Below are positions 35,267 to 43,388 of a stretch of DNA of 64,000 nucleotides, piece by piece (the first letter of the stretch is position 1; each line of letters opens with the position of its first letter). The notes under the pieces are model-generated. The model did no database searches. It was not told the DNA's origin and saw only the letters and a program-made list of their open reading frames with translations. Source of the stretch: Phycisphaerae bacterium. Lineage in GTDB: Bacteria > Planctomycetota > Phycisphaerae > Phycisphaerales > UBA1924. Both the position numbers and the translations under genes were made by a program. The DNA lies in the NCBI GenBank assembly GCA_022180725.1, contig BQMO01000010.1, positions 62,001-126,000 of the forward strand, written 5' to 3'.

Positions 35267-36406
35267 CTACCGCTCCGGCCGCTTCTTGACCGATCTCCGC
35301 TGGCGTTCCTCCCGCGTGCGTTCGGCCTGCTGCTCCGCAATCAGATTCGCGATTGTCTCGTCGCGGTCTGCCGGTGCTTCGTCATCGCCTGCGTGGTAGG
35401 CGTCCAGAGGCTCGCCTGCATCGATGCGAGCATCCACCGCTTCCTGTGCCGCTTTGACGTCGGCCCGGGTGTTGCCGAGTTTATCTGACGAGCCGGCGTC
35501 CTTGGGCTTGCTCGCGGTCCCGGTCTCCGCGCGACGCGCCTTGAGGTACGCGGAGTGCTTGAGCACCTTCGTCATGGTGGACGGCGAGCAGCCGACGATA
35601 CCGGCGAGTTCGTTTCGGCCCGGGAAGAACCCGCCGTGCTTCTTGACGTGCGATTCGGCCAGACTCATGGCCTCCTGCCAGGTCATCGCACCGCCCTGCG
35701 ACGCCTTGGGGCGATTCGCGCCGCCGCTCTGGCGAGGTGCGCCGCCCACAATGGTTTCGACCATCGGCAGTATCGCATCACGGAATGCCGCGGCGATATC
35801 GGCGGCGTTCGTCAGGTTCACTTGTGTCGGAGATGGCGCCGGCGGAGAACGGTCCTGCTCGGAGACGACCCCGCGAAGTGCGACGAGCGTTCCGGTGCCA
35901 TGAACCGGCGGACGATCCTCGAGGCTCCCGGCCTTCATCACAAAATCGATGACCCGTTCACGACTGGCGACCACCGCCGCATGATTCCGGGGCCGCTTCG
36001 GGTCCAGTGGCACACCGAGATCCGCCCTCGCTTGCAAGCCGTGCTCGGTAAGCCGCCATTCATCACCGCCGACCTTCGTCACCCTGAACGGCCTGGCGGA
36101 TCCCCCGGTCTGCTGACGCCAGTCGTCGATGGCCTTCCGCCACCGGTTCCAGGATTCCGCCAGCACCGGCTCGATCGCCTGGAGCAACCCGGCCTCCCCC
36201 GTTACCGCGATCGTCGCTTCGATGGCCTCGCTCTGGCCCGCCATTCCCAGGCGGATGGTGTTGCGCCGTTCCACAAGTCCTGCTCCGACAAGGAGCAAGA
36301 GCGCTCGTTGCTCGGAGACCGAGAGCCGGTCGGTGGCAACCCGCTGCCACTTGTCTGGGATGCGCCTGAGGAGGGCTTCGATCGCGTTGGCCAGTTCCTG
36401 GTTCAT
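35267..36406 (-). CDS. hypothetical DNA-binding protein of the mobile element
   Basis: A 379-residue protein, not recognised as a whole. Residues 28-52 (LSVSEQRALLLLVGAGLVERRNTIR) look like a winged helix, and residues about 258-285 (GFFPGRNELAGIVGCSPSTMTKVLKHS) like a helix-turn-helix. A highly charged tail rich in Glu, Arg and Ala closes the protein. It may be a regulator or initiator of the element. The ATG at 36406 was chosen over the open frame before it, because the conserved part starts there. Confidence 0.65.
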   Translation of the reverse strand: MNQELANAIEALLRRIPDKWQRVATDRLSVSEQRALLLLVGAGLVERRNTIRLGMAGQSEAIEATIAVTGEAGLLQAIEPVLAESWNRWRKAIDDWRQQTGGSARPFRVTKVGGDEWRLTEHGLQARADLGVPLDPKRPRNHAAVVASRERVIDFVMKAGSLEDRPPVHGTGTLVALRGVVSEQDRSPPAPSPTQVNLTNAADIAAAFRDAILPMVETIVGGAPRQSGGANRPKASQGGAMTWQEAMSLAESHVKKHGGFFPGRNELAGIVGCSPSTMTKVLKHSAYLKARRAETGTASKPKDAGSSDKLGNTRADVKAAQEAVDARIDAGEPLDAYHAGDDEAPADRDETIANLIAEQQAERTREERQRRSVKKRPER

Positions 36407-36573
36407 TCGGACCTGATGGTAAACCGCTGCATGCCGAAATGCCCGACGTGCCGCACCGACCTCCCGGGCCATTCCAGGCCGTTTGCGTATTCAGAGGGAG
36501 CAGGCGGGCGAGCACTGCACCGGCAGCCGGTCGCAGCCCGTTCATTCCGCCAAGAGCACGAGGAGTTCCCCCC

Positions 36574-36903
36574 ATGTCCACCGCCCAAGCCGTCCAGGCG
36601 CGGCCATCGCCCGCCGAGAGAATCACACAATTCATCGAGCGTAACGGCGGCGAGCACCCGCGCTGGTTCATCGGCGTTACCTGCAACCCGCGCGAGCGCC
36701 TCCTCTGCGAGCACTGCATCAACTCCACCCGCGACCCGTTCTTGATCGTCGGCTGTGACACGGCCGAGGAAGCCCGGCGGGCCGAGTACTCGCTGCGGAA
36801 GAAGCACGGAGGTTGGGGGAAGCGGTTCGACGGCCTCGACCCCGCGGCCATCTTCGTCTACACCTTCCGAATGAGCTCGACCACCATCCCCAACCAGCGC
36901 TAA
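36574..36903 (+). CDS. hypothetical protein with short Cys-containing N-terminal part
   Basis: A 109-residue protein: HPRWFIGVTCNPRERLLCEH ... LIVGCDTAEEARRAEYSLRKKHGGWGKRF ... AIFVYTFR. The layout of a strand, a turn and a helix followed by two strands recalls a GIY-YIG-like or phage homing protein, but the Tyr, Arg and Glu residues are not clear, so the family stays open. GAGGAG lies 8 bases before the ATG at 36574. It is the only plus-strand gene in this part of the element and ends in a good terminator. Confidence 0.7.
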   Translation: MSTAQAVQARPSPAERITQFIERNGGEHPRWFIGVTCNPRERLLCEHCINSTRDPFLIVGCDTAEEARRAEYSLRKKHGGWGKRFDGLDPAAIFVYTFRMSSTTIPNQR

Positions 36904-36920
36904 CCAGGCCCTCGTAGCTC

Positions 36921-36958
36921 GCCCGGCGGGCCGCGTTCACGCGGTTCGCCGGGCTTTT
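36921..36958 (+). terminator. rho-independent terminator
   Basis: GCCCGGCG pairs with CGCCGGGC (36947-36954) and is followed by TTTT. The stem is 8 bases, perfect, with inner GGGCCGCG/CGCGG pairing possible. It ends the plus-strand gene at 36574-36903 and lies next to the stop of the convergent gene at 36960. Confidence 0.8.
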
Positions 36959-36959
36959 G

Positions 36960-37391
36960 TCAGTTCTGTGAGCCGCTTTCAGCGCCTGCCAAATCCCGCC
37001 AGCGCCGACGCTGCTCGCGCCAGTCCGAGACGGCGCACACCGAGCGGAGTTCGTGCTCGCTGACCGCATCGCGCTCGCGCTCAATGCGGGGCAGGAACAG
37101 CAACTCCTCCTGGATGTCCGGAGCCAGGCACAGCAAGTCCATAATCTGGCTGATCCGAGCCCGCGTGACCTGGCCGAGGCGGGCCAGATCGGCATGGGAT
37201 TCGACCTCGCCCATCCGAACCAACTCCTCAAACCGGATCGCCAGCGCCATCAGGCGGGCGACACGGGGAACGCGGCCCGCTTCAACGGGCGGCGCGGCGG
37301 GCTCCACGCCGACGTTGACCTCTTTCCGGCCCGCCGCCCCCCGCGTGAAGTGCACTGGGAACTCGATCGTGACGTCGTGCATGTCTTTCAT
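36960..37391 (-). CDS. recombinase-associated HTH-like protein
   Basis: A 143-residue protein. The middle has a helix-turn-helix-like stretch (ESHADLARLGQVTRARISQIMDLLCLAPDIQEELLFLP), typical of small proteins encoded right after large serine recombinases. The start overlaps the stop of the recombinase gene by 4 bases (ATGA), so it is translated together with it. It may help choose or control recombination; this is inferred from the pairing. Confidence 0.75.
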   Translation of the reverse strand: MKDMHDVTIEFPVHFTRGAAGRKEVNVGVEPAAPPVEAGRVPRVARLMALAIRFEELVRMGEVESHADLARLGQVTRARISQIMDLLCLAPDIQEELLFLPRIERERDAVSEHELRSVCAVSDWREQRRRWRDLAGAESGSQN

Positions 37392-38980
37392 GCGACCTCC
37401 TCGTGCTCAACGGGTGCTTGGCCGAGCGTGCGCAGCCCGGCCGGATGGAACGTGATCGACACCGTCTTCTTTGCACCGTCGTAGTCCACCCGTTTGACGA
37501 GGTTCGCCAGCACGGCCGCCTGTTCCCGCGGGTAGAGCACGTCCCACGTCGCGGCGAACTCGCGAAGCGAGGCCGCGACGTCGGACTGGGTGATCGACTC
37601 ACCGTCGACCTGGTCCGCCTCGGCGCGAAGAACTCGCGCCCGCTCGCTGGCCGTCGCCAGGCGTTCGTGGAGGTCTGCCAGCCGGGCGGCGGCGTTGGCG
37701 TCCGTGCCTGCGGCCATCGCGGCCTTGCGGATGTCGCCCTCAATCTTCTGGATCTCACGAGCGCTCGCAATCTGGTCTTTCTCGATCTGGGCGCTCCGAG
37801 AGCGGATGCCGCTCTGCAACTGGCGGAATGTCGCCGCGACCAACGCGGGATCGCCACCGATGTGCTTGATCCGGTCGACCACCAGCCTTTCAATCTGCTC
37901 GGCGGGCAGGGAGCCCGAAGGGCACGCGTGCCAGCCCTGCTTCTGGGCGACGTAGCAGACGTAGTAGCGGTACGCGGCCTTCCCGTCTTTGACGCTGTAG
38001 GTGTGGCCCATCGCGTGCCCGCACGGCCCGCAGTGGATCAGCCCCTTGAGCAGCGCCCCGTGCTGGTTACGGACGTGCATGCCGCCAGTGCGGCCGTTGT
38101 GCTTGATCGTCTGGAAGACCTGCTGCCACAGCCGCTCGTCGACGATGGCCGCGTGTTCGCCGGCGAACAGCTCCTTCTTGTGCTTGACCTTGCCCACATA
38201 GGCCGGGTTGGTGAGGAGATTGATCAGCAGGTGCTTGTCCCACACCCGGCCGCCGACCGCCGTGCCCTTGCGGGTCGTCCAGCGCTTGCTCGTGCTGCCT
38301 CGGGCGTTGAGGATCTGGGCCACCTTGGTGAGCGAGCGGTGCTCCAGATACAAGTGGTAGATCTCGCGGACGAGCTCCGCCTCCGCGGCGTTTACGACGA
38401 GCTTGCTCCCGCCCGCAGGCTGGGGCGCGAGGTCGTACCCCAGGATCGGCTTGCCGCCGAACCACTTGCCCTTGCGCTTGGACGCCGCGATCTTGTCGCG
38501 AGTCCGCTCGGAGATGATCTCGCGTTCGAACTGGGCGAACGAGAGCAGGATGTTCAGCGTGAGACGCCCCATCGACTGCGTGGTGTTGAACTGCTGCGTC
38601 ACAGACACGAACGACACGCGGTGCTTCTCGAAGACCGCCATCATGCGGGCAAAGTCCAGGAGCGAGCGCGACAGGCGGTCGACCTTGTAGACCACCACGC
38701 AGTCGACCTTACCGGCTTCGATGTCGGCCATCAGCCGCAGGCAACCGGGTCGGTCGGTGTTCCCGCCGGTGAAGCCGCCGTCGTTGTACTGATCCTGCAG
38801 CGCCACCCACCCCTCGTGCTTCATGCTGGCGATGTAGGCCTCCGCACTCTCGCGCTGGGCGTGCAGCGAGTTGAACTCCTGCTCGAGTCCCTGTTCGCTA
38901 GACTTGCGGGTGTAGATGGCGCACCGCACCGTCGGCACGCCGGACTGCTTGGACGGTGCTGTAGTGATGGACGATCTCAT
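37388..38980 (-). CDS. large serine recombinase
   Basis: A 530-residue site-specific recombinase. Residues 20-150 form the resolvase domain with the catalytic serine in YTRKSSEQG (Ser27) and the arginines of VYKVDRLSRSLLDF and the SERTRDK region. A recombinase domain follows with FGGKPILGYDL and VREIYHLYLE. A zinc ribbon (HCGPCGHAMGH ... YYVCYVAQKQGWHAC) and a long coiled coil (residues about 380-460) complete the serine integrase plan. It is the likely integrase of the 28-40 kb element. ATGA overlaps couple it to DUF2924 upstream and to the HTH gene downstream. Confidence 0.93.
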   Translation of the reverse strand: MRSSITTAPSKQSGVPTVRCAIYTRKSSEQGLEQEFNSLHAQRESAEAYIASMKHEGWVALQDQYNDGGFTGGNTDRPGCLRLMADIEAGKVDCVVVYKVDRLSRSLLDFARMMAVFEKHRVSFVSVTQQFNTTQSMGRLTLNILLSFAQFEREIISERTRDKIAASKRKGKWFGGKPILGYDLAPQPAGGSKLVVNAAEAELVREIYHLYLEHRSLTKVAQILNARGSTSKRWTTRKGTAVGGRVWDKHLLINLLTNPAYVGKVKHKKELFAGEHAAIVDERLWQQVFQTIKHNGRTGGMHVRNQHGALLKGLIHCGPCGHAMGHTYSVKDGKAAYRYYVCYVAQKQGWHACPSGSLPAEQIERLVVDRIKHIGGDPALVAATFRQLQSGIRSRSAQIEKDQIASAREIQKIEGDIRKAAMAAGTDANAAARLADLHERLATASERARVLRAEADQVDGESITQSDVAASLREFAATWDVLYPREQAAVLANLVKRVDYDGAKKTVSITFHPAGLRTLGQAPVEHEEVA

Positions 38981-39498
38981 ACGTTGCCCTCCGTGGTGCC
39001 GGGCTCATTGAGCCCGAAGAAGCGGAATCCGTTCCAATGCGACCCGGTCACCTTCGCCGCGATGGCGCTCAGCGACCGGTAGACCTCTCCCTCAAACTCG
39101 AAGCCTTTGGGCAGCACTCGGACGAACACGGCGCGGCCCTTGTACTCGCGGCGGAGGACCGTGCCGGGTGGCGGCAGCCGCCAGTCCTCTCGCGTGTGGA
39201 TGGGCACGCTCACCACGCTCTCGCCGTTGGCCCGGGGCTTGGGCGCGTCCGGCGATTGGGCGCGTGGCGGGCTTCGTCGCAGGTCGGCGTCATTGGCCAG
39301 TTCGCGTGCCCGCTGGCGGGCGCGCTCGGAGAGGTCCCCCTCCCGAAGCGCCTGCATCCGCCAGAGAATTCGTTTGATGAGCAGCACCTTGTGGTGCGTG
39401 CGAGTTTCTTCGCCGTAGACCTTGGCGTACCGCAGCTTCAGCTGCGGCACCGTCATCTGTTCCAAGGTCCGTTCGGCTGCATTCACATCGATCGCCAT
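38977..39498 (-). CDS. DUF2924 domain protein
   Basis: A 173-residue protein of the DUF2924 family, with the typical C-terminal core PPPGTVLRREYKGRAVFVRVLPKGFEFEGEVYRSLSAIAAKVTGSHWNGFRFFGL. The family is nearly always encoded next to a serine recombinase and may help it work on DNA; its role is unproven. The stop overlaps the recombinase start by 4 bases. Confidence 0.88.
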   Translation of the reverse strand: MAIDVNAAERTLEQMTVPQLKLRYAKVYGEETRTHHKVLLIKRILWRMQALREGDLSERARQRARELANDADLRRSPPRAQSPDAPKPRANGESVVSVPIHTREDWRLPPPGTVLRREYKGRAVFVRVLPKGFEFEGEVYRSLSAIAAKVTGSHWNGFRFFGLNEPGTTEGNV

Positions 39499-39521
39499 CG
39501 GGGTCTCCGTTCTCGTGGTCG

Positions 39522-39791
39522 TTAACCACGGGACCCATCAGGGCGGGCATGCTCGGAGAGTTCAAGTCGAGTCGGAGAGCCTTCTTGATGCTCGATGCTC
39601 GGCCCCGAAATGGCGACCTGTCGCCGCCGGCGGCGGATGCCCTCGGCAAAGATGGCGGCGATGGCATTCAGTCGCGCCACGGGCGTCGTCGGGGCATCGG
39701 GATCAAGCGAGGCGGTTGGGGGGGTGGGGGCGGGCGCATCGTCCATGAGCGCGGTGTCGTGCACGGGCACATCCTCCGTGAAGGGGGACAT
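39522..39791 (-). CDS. small hypothetical protein upstream of DUF2924
   Basis: An 89-residue protein, low in secondary-structure signal at the start (proline/aspartate-rich) and with a helical middle (VARLNAIAAIFAEGIRRRRRQ) like a DNA-contacting basic helix. It is the first gene of the recombinase operon. I chose the ATG at 39791. No family is recognised. Confidence 0.55.
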   Translation of the reverse strand: MSPFTEDVPVHDTALMDDAPAPTPPTASLDPDAPTTPVARLNAIAAIFAEGIRRRRRQVAISGPSIEHQEGSPTRLELSEHARPDGSRG

Positions 39792-39943
39792 GCATCCGTG
39801 CGGGCGTGCGCTTGGCGCTCGGCTTCGCACCTGATGCTGGAAAGGGGCCCGCGTCCGGTGCGGGCCGTCTGCCTCTGAATACGCGAAACGGTCGGGGAGC
39901 GGCGCAGGGTCCGAATCTCACCCCTCGTTCACCCCGACGGCGC

Positions 39944-40238
39944 GTTAACCAGACCCGCCCGGGCGTTCGAGAGCGCGGAGAGACTTTCGGTCCCCAACCC
40001 CGGCGTGGCGACCGAAACGGCGATGCGATGCCTCGGATTCGAGAGCGCCCGGCAAATCGTGGACCTTCAGGAAGTGCCACGATTCCCGAGAGTTACGCGC
40101 GGTGGGCGAAAGGCCCAGACCGTTAACGAGAAAAGGCCTCTTTACGAGGCCTTTCTCAGAACTCCCCGATCGGAACGGGTTCAAACCGTCGAATCCGGGT
40201 CGCCATGAGGGGTTCCGGGAGGTAGTTCTCTGGTTAAC
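39944..40238. repeat. inverted pair of GTTAACCAGA, related copy at 40378
   Basis: GTTAACCAGA lies at 39944-39953 and its reverse complement TCTGGTTAAC at 40229-40238. A nearly identical CTAACCAGACC occurs at 40378-40388, inside the end of the adjoining gene. The motif could be a recombinase or regulator site. Confidence 0.45.
40129..40158 (-). terminator. strong terminator of the defence operon
   Basis: On the minus strand GAGAAAGGCCTC, loop GTAAA and GAGGCCTTTTCTC form a 12-base stem with one bulged base, and the 3' arm ends in a TTTTCTC tract. It lies about 170 bases after the stop of the last gene of the nine-gene operon and probably ends its transcript. Confidence 0.7.
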
Positions 40239-40331
40239 AGGTCCGAACTTCGGCCCTTTGGGCTGGGCTTCAGAGACGATCTCAGCCCCCACCCCGAAGG
40301 CTCGTCCCGGTGCCATTCCGAGCAACCAGAG

Positions 40332-41267
40332 TCACTTGGCGCTGAGCTCCAGGAGATTCAACCAGGGGCGATACTCGCTAACCAGACCGATCCGAGCTTC
40401 GGCCACGGCGTCAGGGGTCCGTGACTGGAACCAGGTCCATCGCACCGCATCTGGTCGTGTTCCCTCGGGCACGAGCCACTCGGGAGCCAGTGCGCCACTT
40501 GCTACCTCCGAGTGCCTCATCAACTGATCGCGGAGATCCCGTGTGTAGTTGGCGTACAGCGCCTGCCGGCCAGCCACGATCAGGTAAAGCCCGGGCTTAT
40601 CGGGCAGTTGGTGGATGCCAGCATCGGCGGCGAGGCGCTCGTTTGGCTCGATCGTCACGCTACCGGGTGCCGCTGCCCTTCGTGCCGTCTTGCGGAAACC
40701 GAGCGCAGCCCAACGAATGTCCAGTGGCTTGATCCCGGGTTTGATTCGGTCGGCGATCTCATCGAATCTCGCCGCGAGGCTCGGATCGCACAGGATGTCG
40801 TCTAGGCTCGGGGGCACGTCGTGCCGTAGGAGTTCCTGCCGCTGAAGGTGACGTGCGGCCCACTCGGCCACGAAGGCGTATGGCACAAGTGTCTTTGGCA
40901 TTCGGTACTCGGTCGTCGTCGGATGATCCGACAACACGCCAGTCTTGCGAGCGCCCAAAAGCGTTCGATTGAGTTCAGCATCTGTGCCCACAGCTCCCCG
41001 AACCCGTGCCGCGGCGAGGAATGCGGCATTCAGGGCCGGCTCGCAAACGATGTAGTCGGGCGAGCGACCCTGGCGGACATCCAGGAACGCGGCAATGACC
41101 GCTGCCTGTTGAGCCGCTGCGACTTGGCGCTGACCGCCATCTCTGGCGGTTGAAACAGAATCGGCGGGAGCTGTACGGGCGGCAGCGAGCGACGATGGTG
41201 TGTGCGCAGCGCCATGATCCCCGGGTGGCGGGACAAGCGGGCTCCGCCATCCGCCGCGTTCGCCCAT
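40332..41267 (-). CDS. GIY-YIG nuclease-like domain protein at end of defence operon
   Basis: A 311-residue protein. Its last about 90 residues form a GIY-YIG nuclease domain: GLYLI (Tyr228), ALYANY (Tyr238, Tyr241), the catalytic-type arginine in RDLRDQL (Arg246), His252, glutamate in AEARIGL (Glu290) and the final PWLN asparagine (Asn304). The upstream part is helical and unrecognised. It starts one base after the stop of the SMC-like gene and should be a partner of it. A single active centre and the operon context suggest a nuclease effector that cuts foreign DNA. Confidence 0.75.
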   Translation of the reverse strand: MGERGGWRSPLVPPPGDHGAAHTPSSLAAARTAPADSVSTARDGGQRQVAAAQQAAVIAAFLDVRQGRSPDYIVCEPALNAAFLAAARVRGAVGTDAELNRTLLGARKTGVLSDHPTTTEYRMPKTLVPYAFVAEWAARHLQRQELLRHDVPPSLDDILCDPSLAARFDEIADRIKPGIKPLDIRWAALGFRKTARRAAAPGSVTIEPNERLAADAGIHQLPDKPGLYLIVAGRQALYANYTRDLRDQLMRHSEVASGALAPEWLVPEGTRPDAVRWTWFQSRTPDAVAEARIGLVSEYRPWLNLLELSAK

Positions 41268-41268
41268 G

Positions 41269-43371
41269 TCAGAATCGCCTCCGAAGGAGAAGTTGTTCCT
41301 GACTTCGCGCGCTAAGGGTCACGACCACGTATGGGGCTCTGAGTTCGGTCGGGGGCGGTGAAGTGGTCGTGACGATGTACTGGCAGCTGGCCGCGCCGTT
41401 GTTGGGTTCGGAGTTTCGCACCAGCCTGAACAGCCGGTGGTAGATCGGCGGCTCCATGTCCGCCTCGCGGGGGCTGTCGTGGCAGAGAAAACCGAGCACA
41501 CAGCCGGCGCTATCGTCAGGCTCCAGGAGAGTGGCGAGATCGAAGCCGAGTACGGTCGCGGACGTGGACATGGCCTCGCCACCAACAGCAATGCCGGAAC
41601 CCACCTCTGGCCGAATCCCCCGTCCATCGATCGCGATTCTCCCACTCGCTTCCGGGCCGAGCAGCGTTTTCAGGATGGCATCAAACCTCGCCGACAGCGA
41701 CTTCTGCCTGCGTTCCAGAGATGAGCGCACAGTCTGTTGGCGCTCCAGCGATTCGGCAACCTTTCGGTCGAGCGCGGCGATCCGCCCGCTGATCCGCTCG
41801 AGTCCGTCCCACGTTGCTCGGAGGCTCGCGGCCTGACGGAGGCGCTCTTCCGCACGACCTATGGACGCCGCGACCCCTCGCACCTTGTCTCGATACCCCT
41901 CTTGGGCGCTGGCCAGGGCCGCAGACGCCCGGGACTCCTCGTCGCGCAGAGTCCCGACCGTTCCGGTGGCCACCGCAATCTCCGTTCTGAGCCGTTTGAT
42001 GGTCTGATCTGTTTCGCTGATCTTGCGAAGGTGCTGAGGATCTTTCGTCCCGACGGTGAGTGGCACGCCGCGTCCCGGGCAGCCTCCGTTGTCCGCCTCC
42101 TGCTTCGTGGCGAAGAGGGGGCAGTACTGCGCTCCCATCAGGGCGAACATCTGATAGGCCTGATTGGCGTCGGCCGCTTCGAGCTGGCTGAGCTGCGTCT
42201 CCGCCGCCTGAAGCGTCGTGGTGAGGGTCGCGACTTGATCCTCCGCCTTTGTTCTTGCCTCGATACGTTGACGCAGGTAGTCCTGGGCATGACGCACTTC
42301 GGTTGGGTCGTCAAGATCCTTCTGGAGTGCACGAAGCCCGTCTATGTCCCGCTCGGCCTTCGCCTTGAGGGACTCGGCGAGCAGCGGAATGGAGACATCG
42401 GCCGCCGCGTCCGGGACCAACGTTCCTGCCCTCGCGACGAATGCCTCCAGGCTCGCCCTCTCACGCTCGTTGGCGGAACGATCGGCCAGCAGAGCTTGGT
42501 GCGCCGTCGCCAGCTTCTTGCGGTCGGCATCGAACAGACCGAGGGCCATCTGGATCAGGAGCGCCGCATCCTCCTTGTGGAGCGATGCCACACCGGCATC
42601 GATGTCCGGATCGCGCCACTCGGCCGCATGACGGTACCGGCAGTGCTGATCCCGTATCAGCCATCCCAGGTAGTCAGTCCAAAGAGCACGCCGGTCCTGG
42701 CGATCCAGGTGGGGCAGCTCGAAGTCCGCGAATGATCCCGCCACGAGCGATTCGAGCCGCTCAGCGAACGCCGCATACCGCTGGCGTTCGCTGTTGTCCA
42801 TGCGGACCGATTCGAGGCTCGCGGTGGCGCAGGAGAACGACGACGTACTTCCGGCGTCGAGCCCGATGGGGCGGGCCACAACCCAATCCTCACCATCGAC
42901 TCTGAAGTGTGCGAGCACGTAGCCGTGCTCCCAGTTCTCCGTGATTGCCGCGCGAGTGGTCCGCGTGCAGAATGATGGCTCGCCCAGGCAATAGCGGATC
43001 AGTCGGATCAGCAGCGTCTTACCCACGCTGTGTCCGACCGGTCGGGCGTCGGCGTCCGTGGCCTCATCCGTCGCGATGATGTTGAGACCACGCCGAAACT
43101 CGATCTCTCGAATGGTCTGACCGGCCGGAGACAGTTCCTCGACAACCACGAGTCGGCAGATCCACAGGCGCGGCTCCTTGGGCGCGTCCCCGTTTCCGGC
43201 GCGGGTCCGTTCCTTCACGGACGATGACGTGCGCTCCTTCGCCCCCTCGCGTCCGCCGCTACGCCTCGATGGCCGTTCGACGCTCCCGAACAGCGTCTCG
43301 GCCCCCTTTCCCGCCCGCACGGGAGGCGCAGTGTCCTTGGGTGTGCGCGGGTTTGGCTTGGAACCGGCCAT
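41269..43371 (-). CDS. SMC-like (DUF2326/RecN type) ATPase
   Basis: A 700-residue coiled-coil ATPase. After a basic, disordered N-terminus (residues 1-65) come a Walker A motif in PVGHSVGKTLLIRLIR (G113 to T119), long coiled coils (about 270-420 and 460-580) and a C-terminal ATPase half. A central pair of cysteines (YCPLF and GGCPGRG, near residues 430-450) suggests a zinc-hook-like apex at the point where the coiled coil turns. Proteins of this class clamp or scan DNA and recruit nucleases. It lies between the second methylase half and the GIY-YIG gene. Confidence 0.82.
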   Translation of the reverse strand: MAGSKPNPRTPKDTAPPVRAGKGAETLFGSVERPSRRSGGREGAKERTSSSVKERTRAGNGDAPKEPRLWICRLVVVEELSPAGQTIREIEFRRGLNIIATDEATDADARPVGHSVGKTLLIRLIRYCLGEPSFCTRTTRAAITENWEHGYVLAHFRVDGEDWVVARPIGLDAGSTSSFSCATASLESVRMDNSERQRYAAFAERLESLVAGSFADFELPHLDRQDRRALWTDYLGWLIRDQHCRYRHAAEWRDPDIDAGVASLHKEDAALLIQMALGLFDADRKKLATAHQALLADRSANERERASLEAFVARAGTLVPDAAADVSIPLLAESLKAKAERDIDGLRALQKDLDDPTEVRHAQDYLRQRIEARTKAEDQVATLTTTLQAAETQLSQLEAADANQAYQMFALMGAQYCPLFATKQEADNGGCPGRGVPLTVGTKDPQHLRKISETDQTIKRLRTEIAVATGTVGTLRDEESRASAALASAQEGYRDKVRGVAASIGRAEERLRQAASLRATWDGLERISGRIAALDRKVAESLERQQTVRSSLERRQKSLSARFDAILKTLLGPEASGRIAIDGRGIRPEVGSGIAVGGEAMSTSATVLGFDLATLLEPDDSAGCVLGFLCHDSPREADMEPPIYHRLFRLVRNSEPNNGAASCQYIVTTTSPPPTELRAPYVVVTLSARSQEQLLLRRRF

Positions 43372-43388
43372 CGACGACCTCCATGTCT

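Larger units (their letters stand above)
39792..40331. other. 540-base non-coding region between recombinase operon and defence operon
   Basis: No convincing gene. It holds a 7-base-stem hairpin at 39845-39865 (GGCCCGC and GCGGGCC), an 11-base direct repeat TTCGAGAGCGC at 39966-39976 and 40038-40048, an inverted pair of a 10-base motif (39944-39953 and 40229-40238), and a terminator at 40129-40158. This is where an attachment site of the recombinase would be expected, but no duplicated core can be shown from this window. Confidence 0.5.

Noticed and set aside
37403..39082. Plus-strand open frame opposite the serine recombinase
   Set aside because: Shadow of the recombinase, whose catalytic serine and zinc ribbon are clear.
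40100..40205. A tRNA-like T-arm (GGGTTCAAACC) near 40177
   Set aside because: No matching acceptor, D or anticodon arms could be found; the nearby hairpin is better explained as a terminator.
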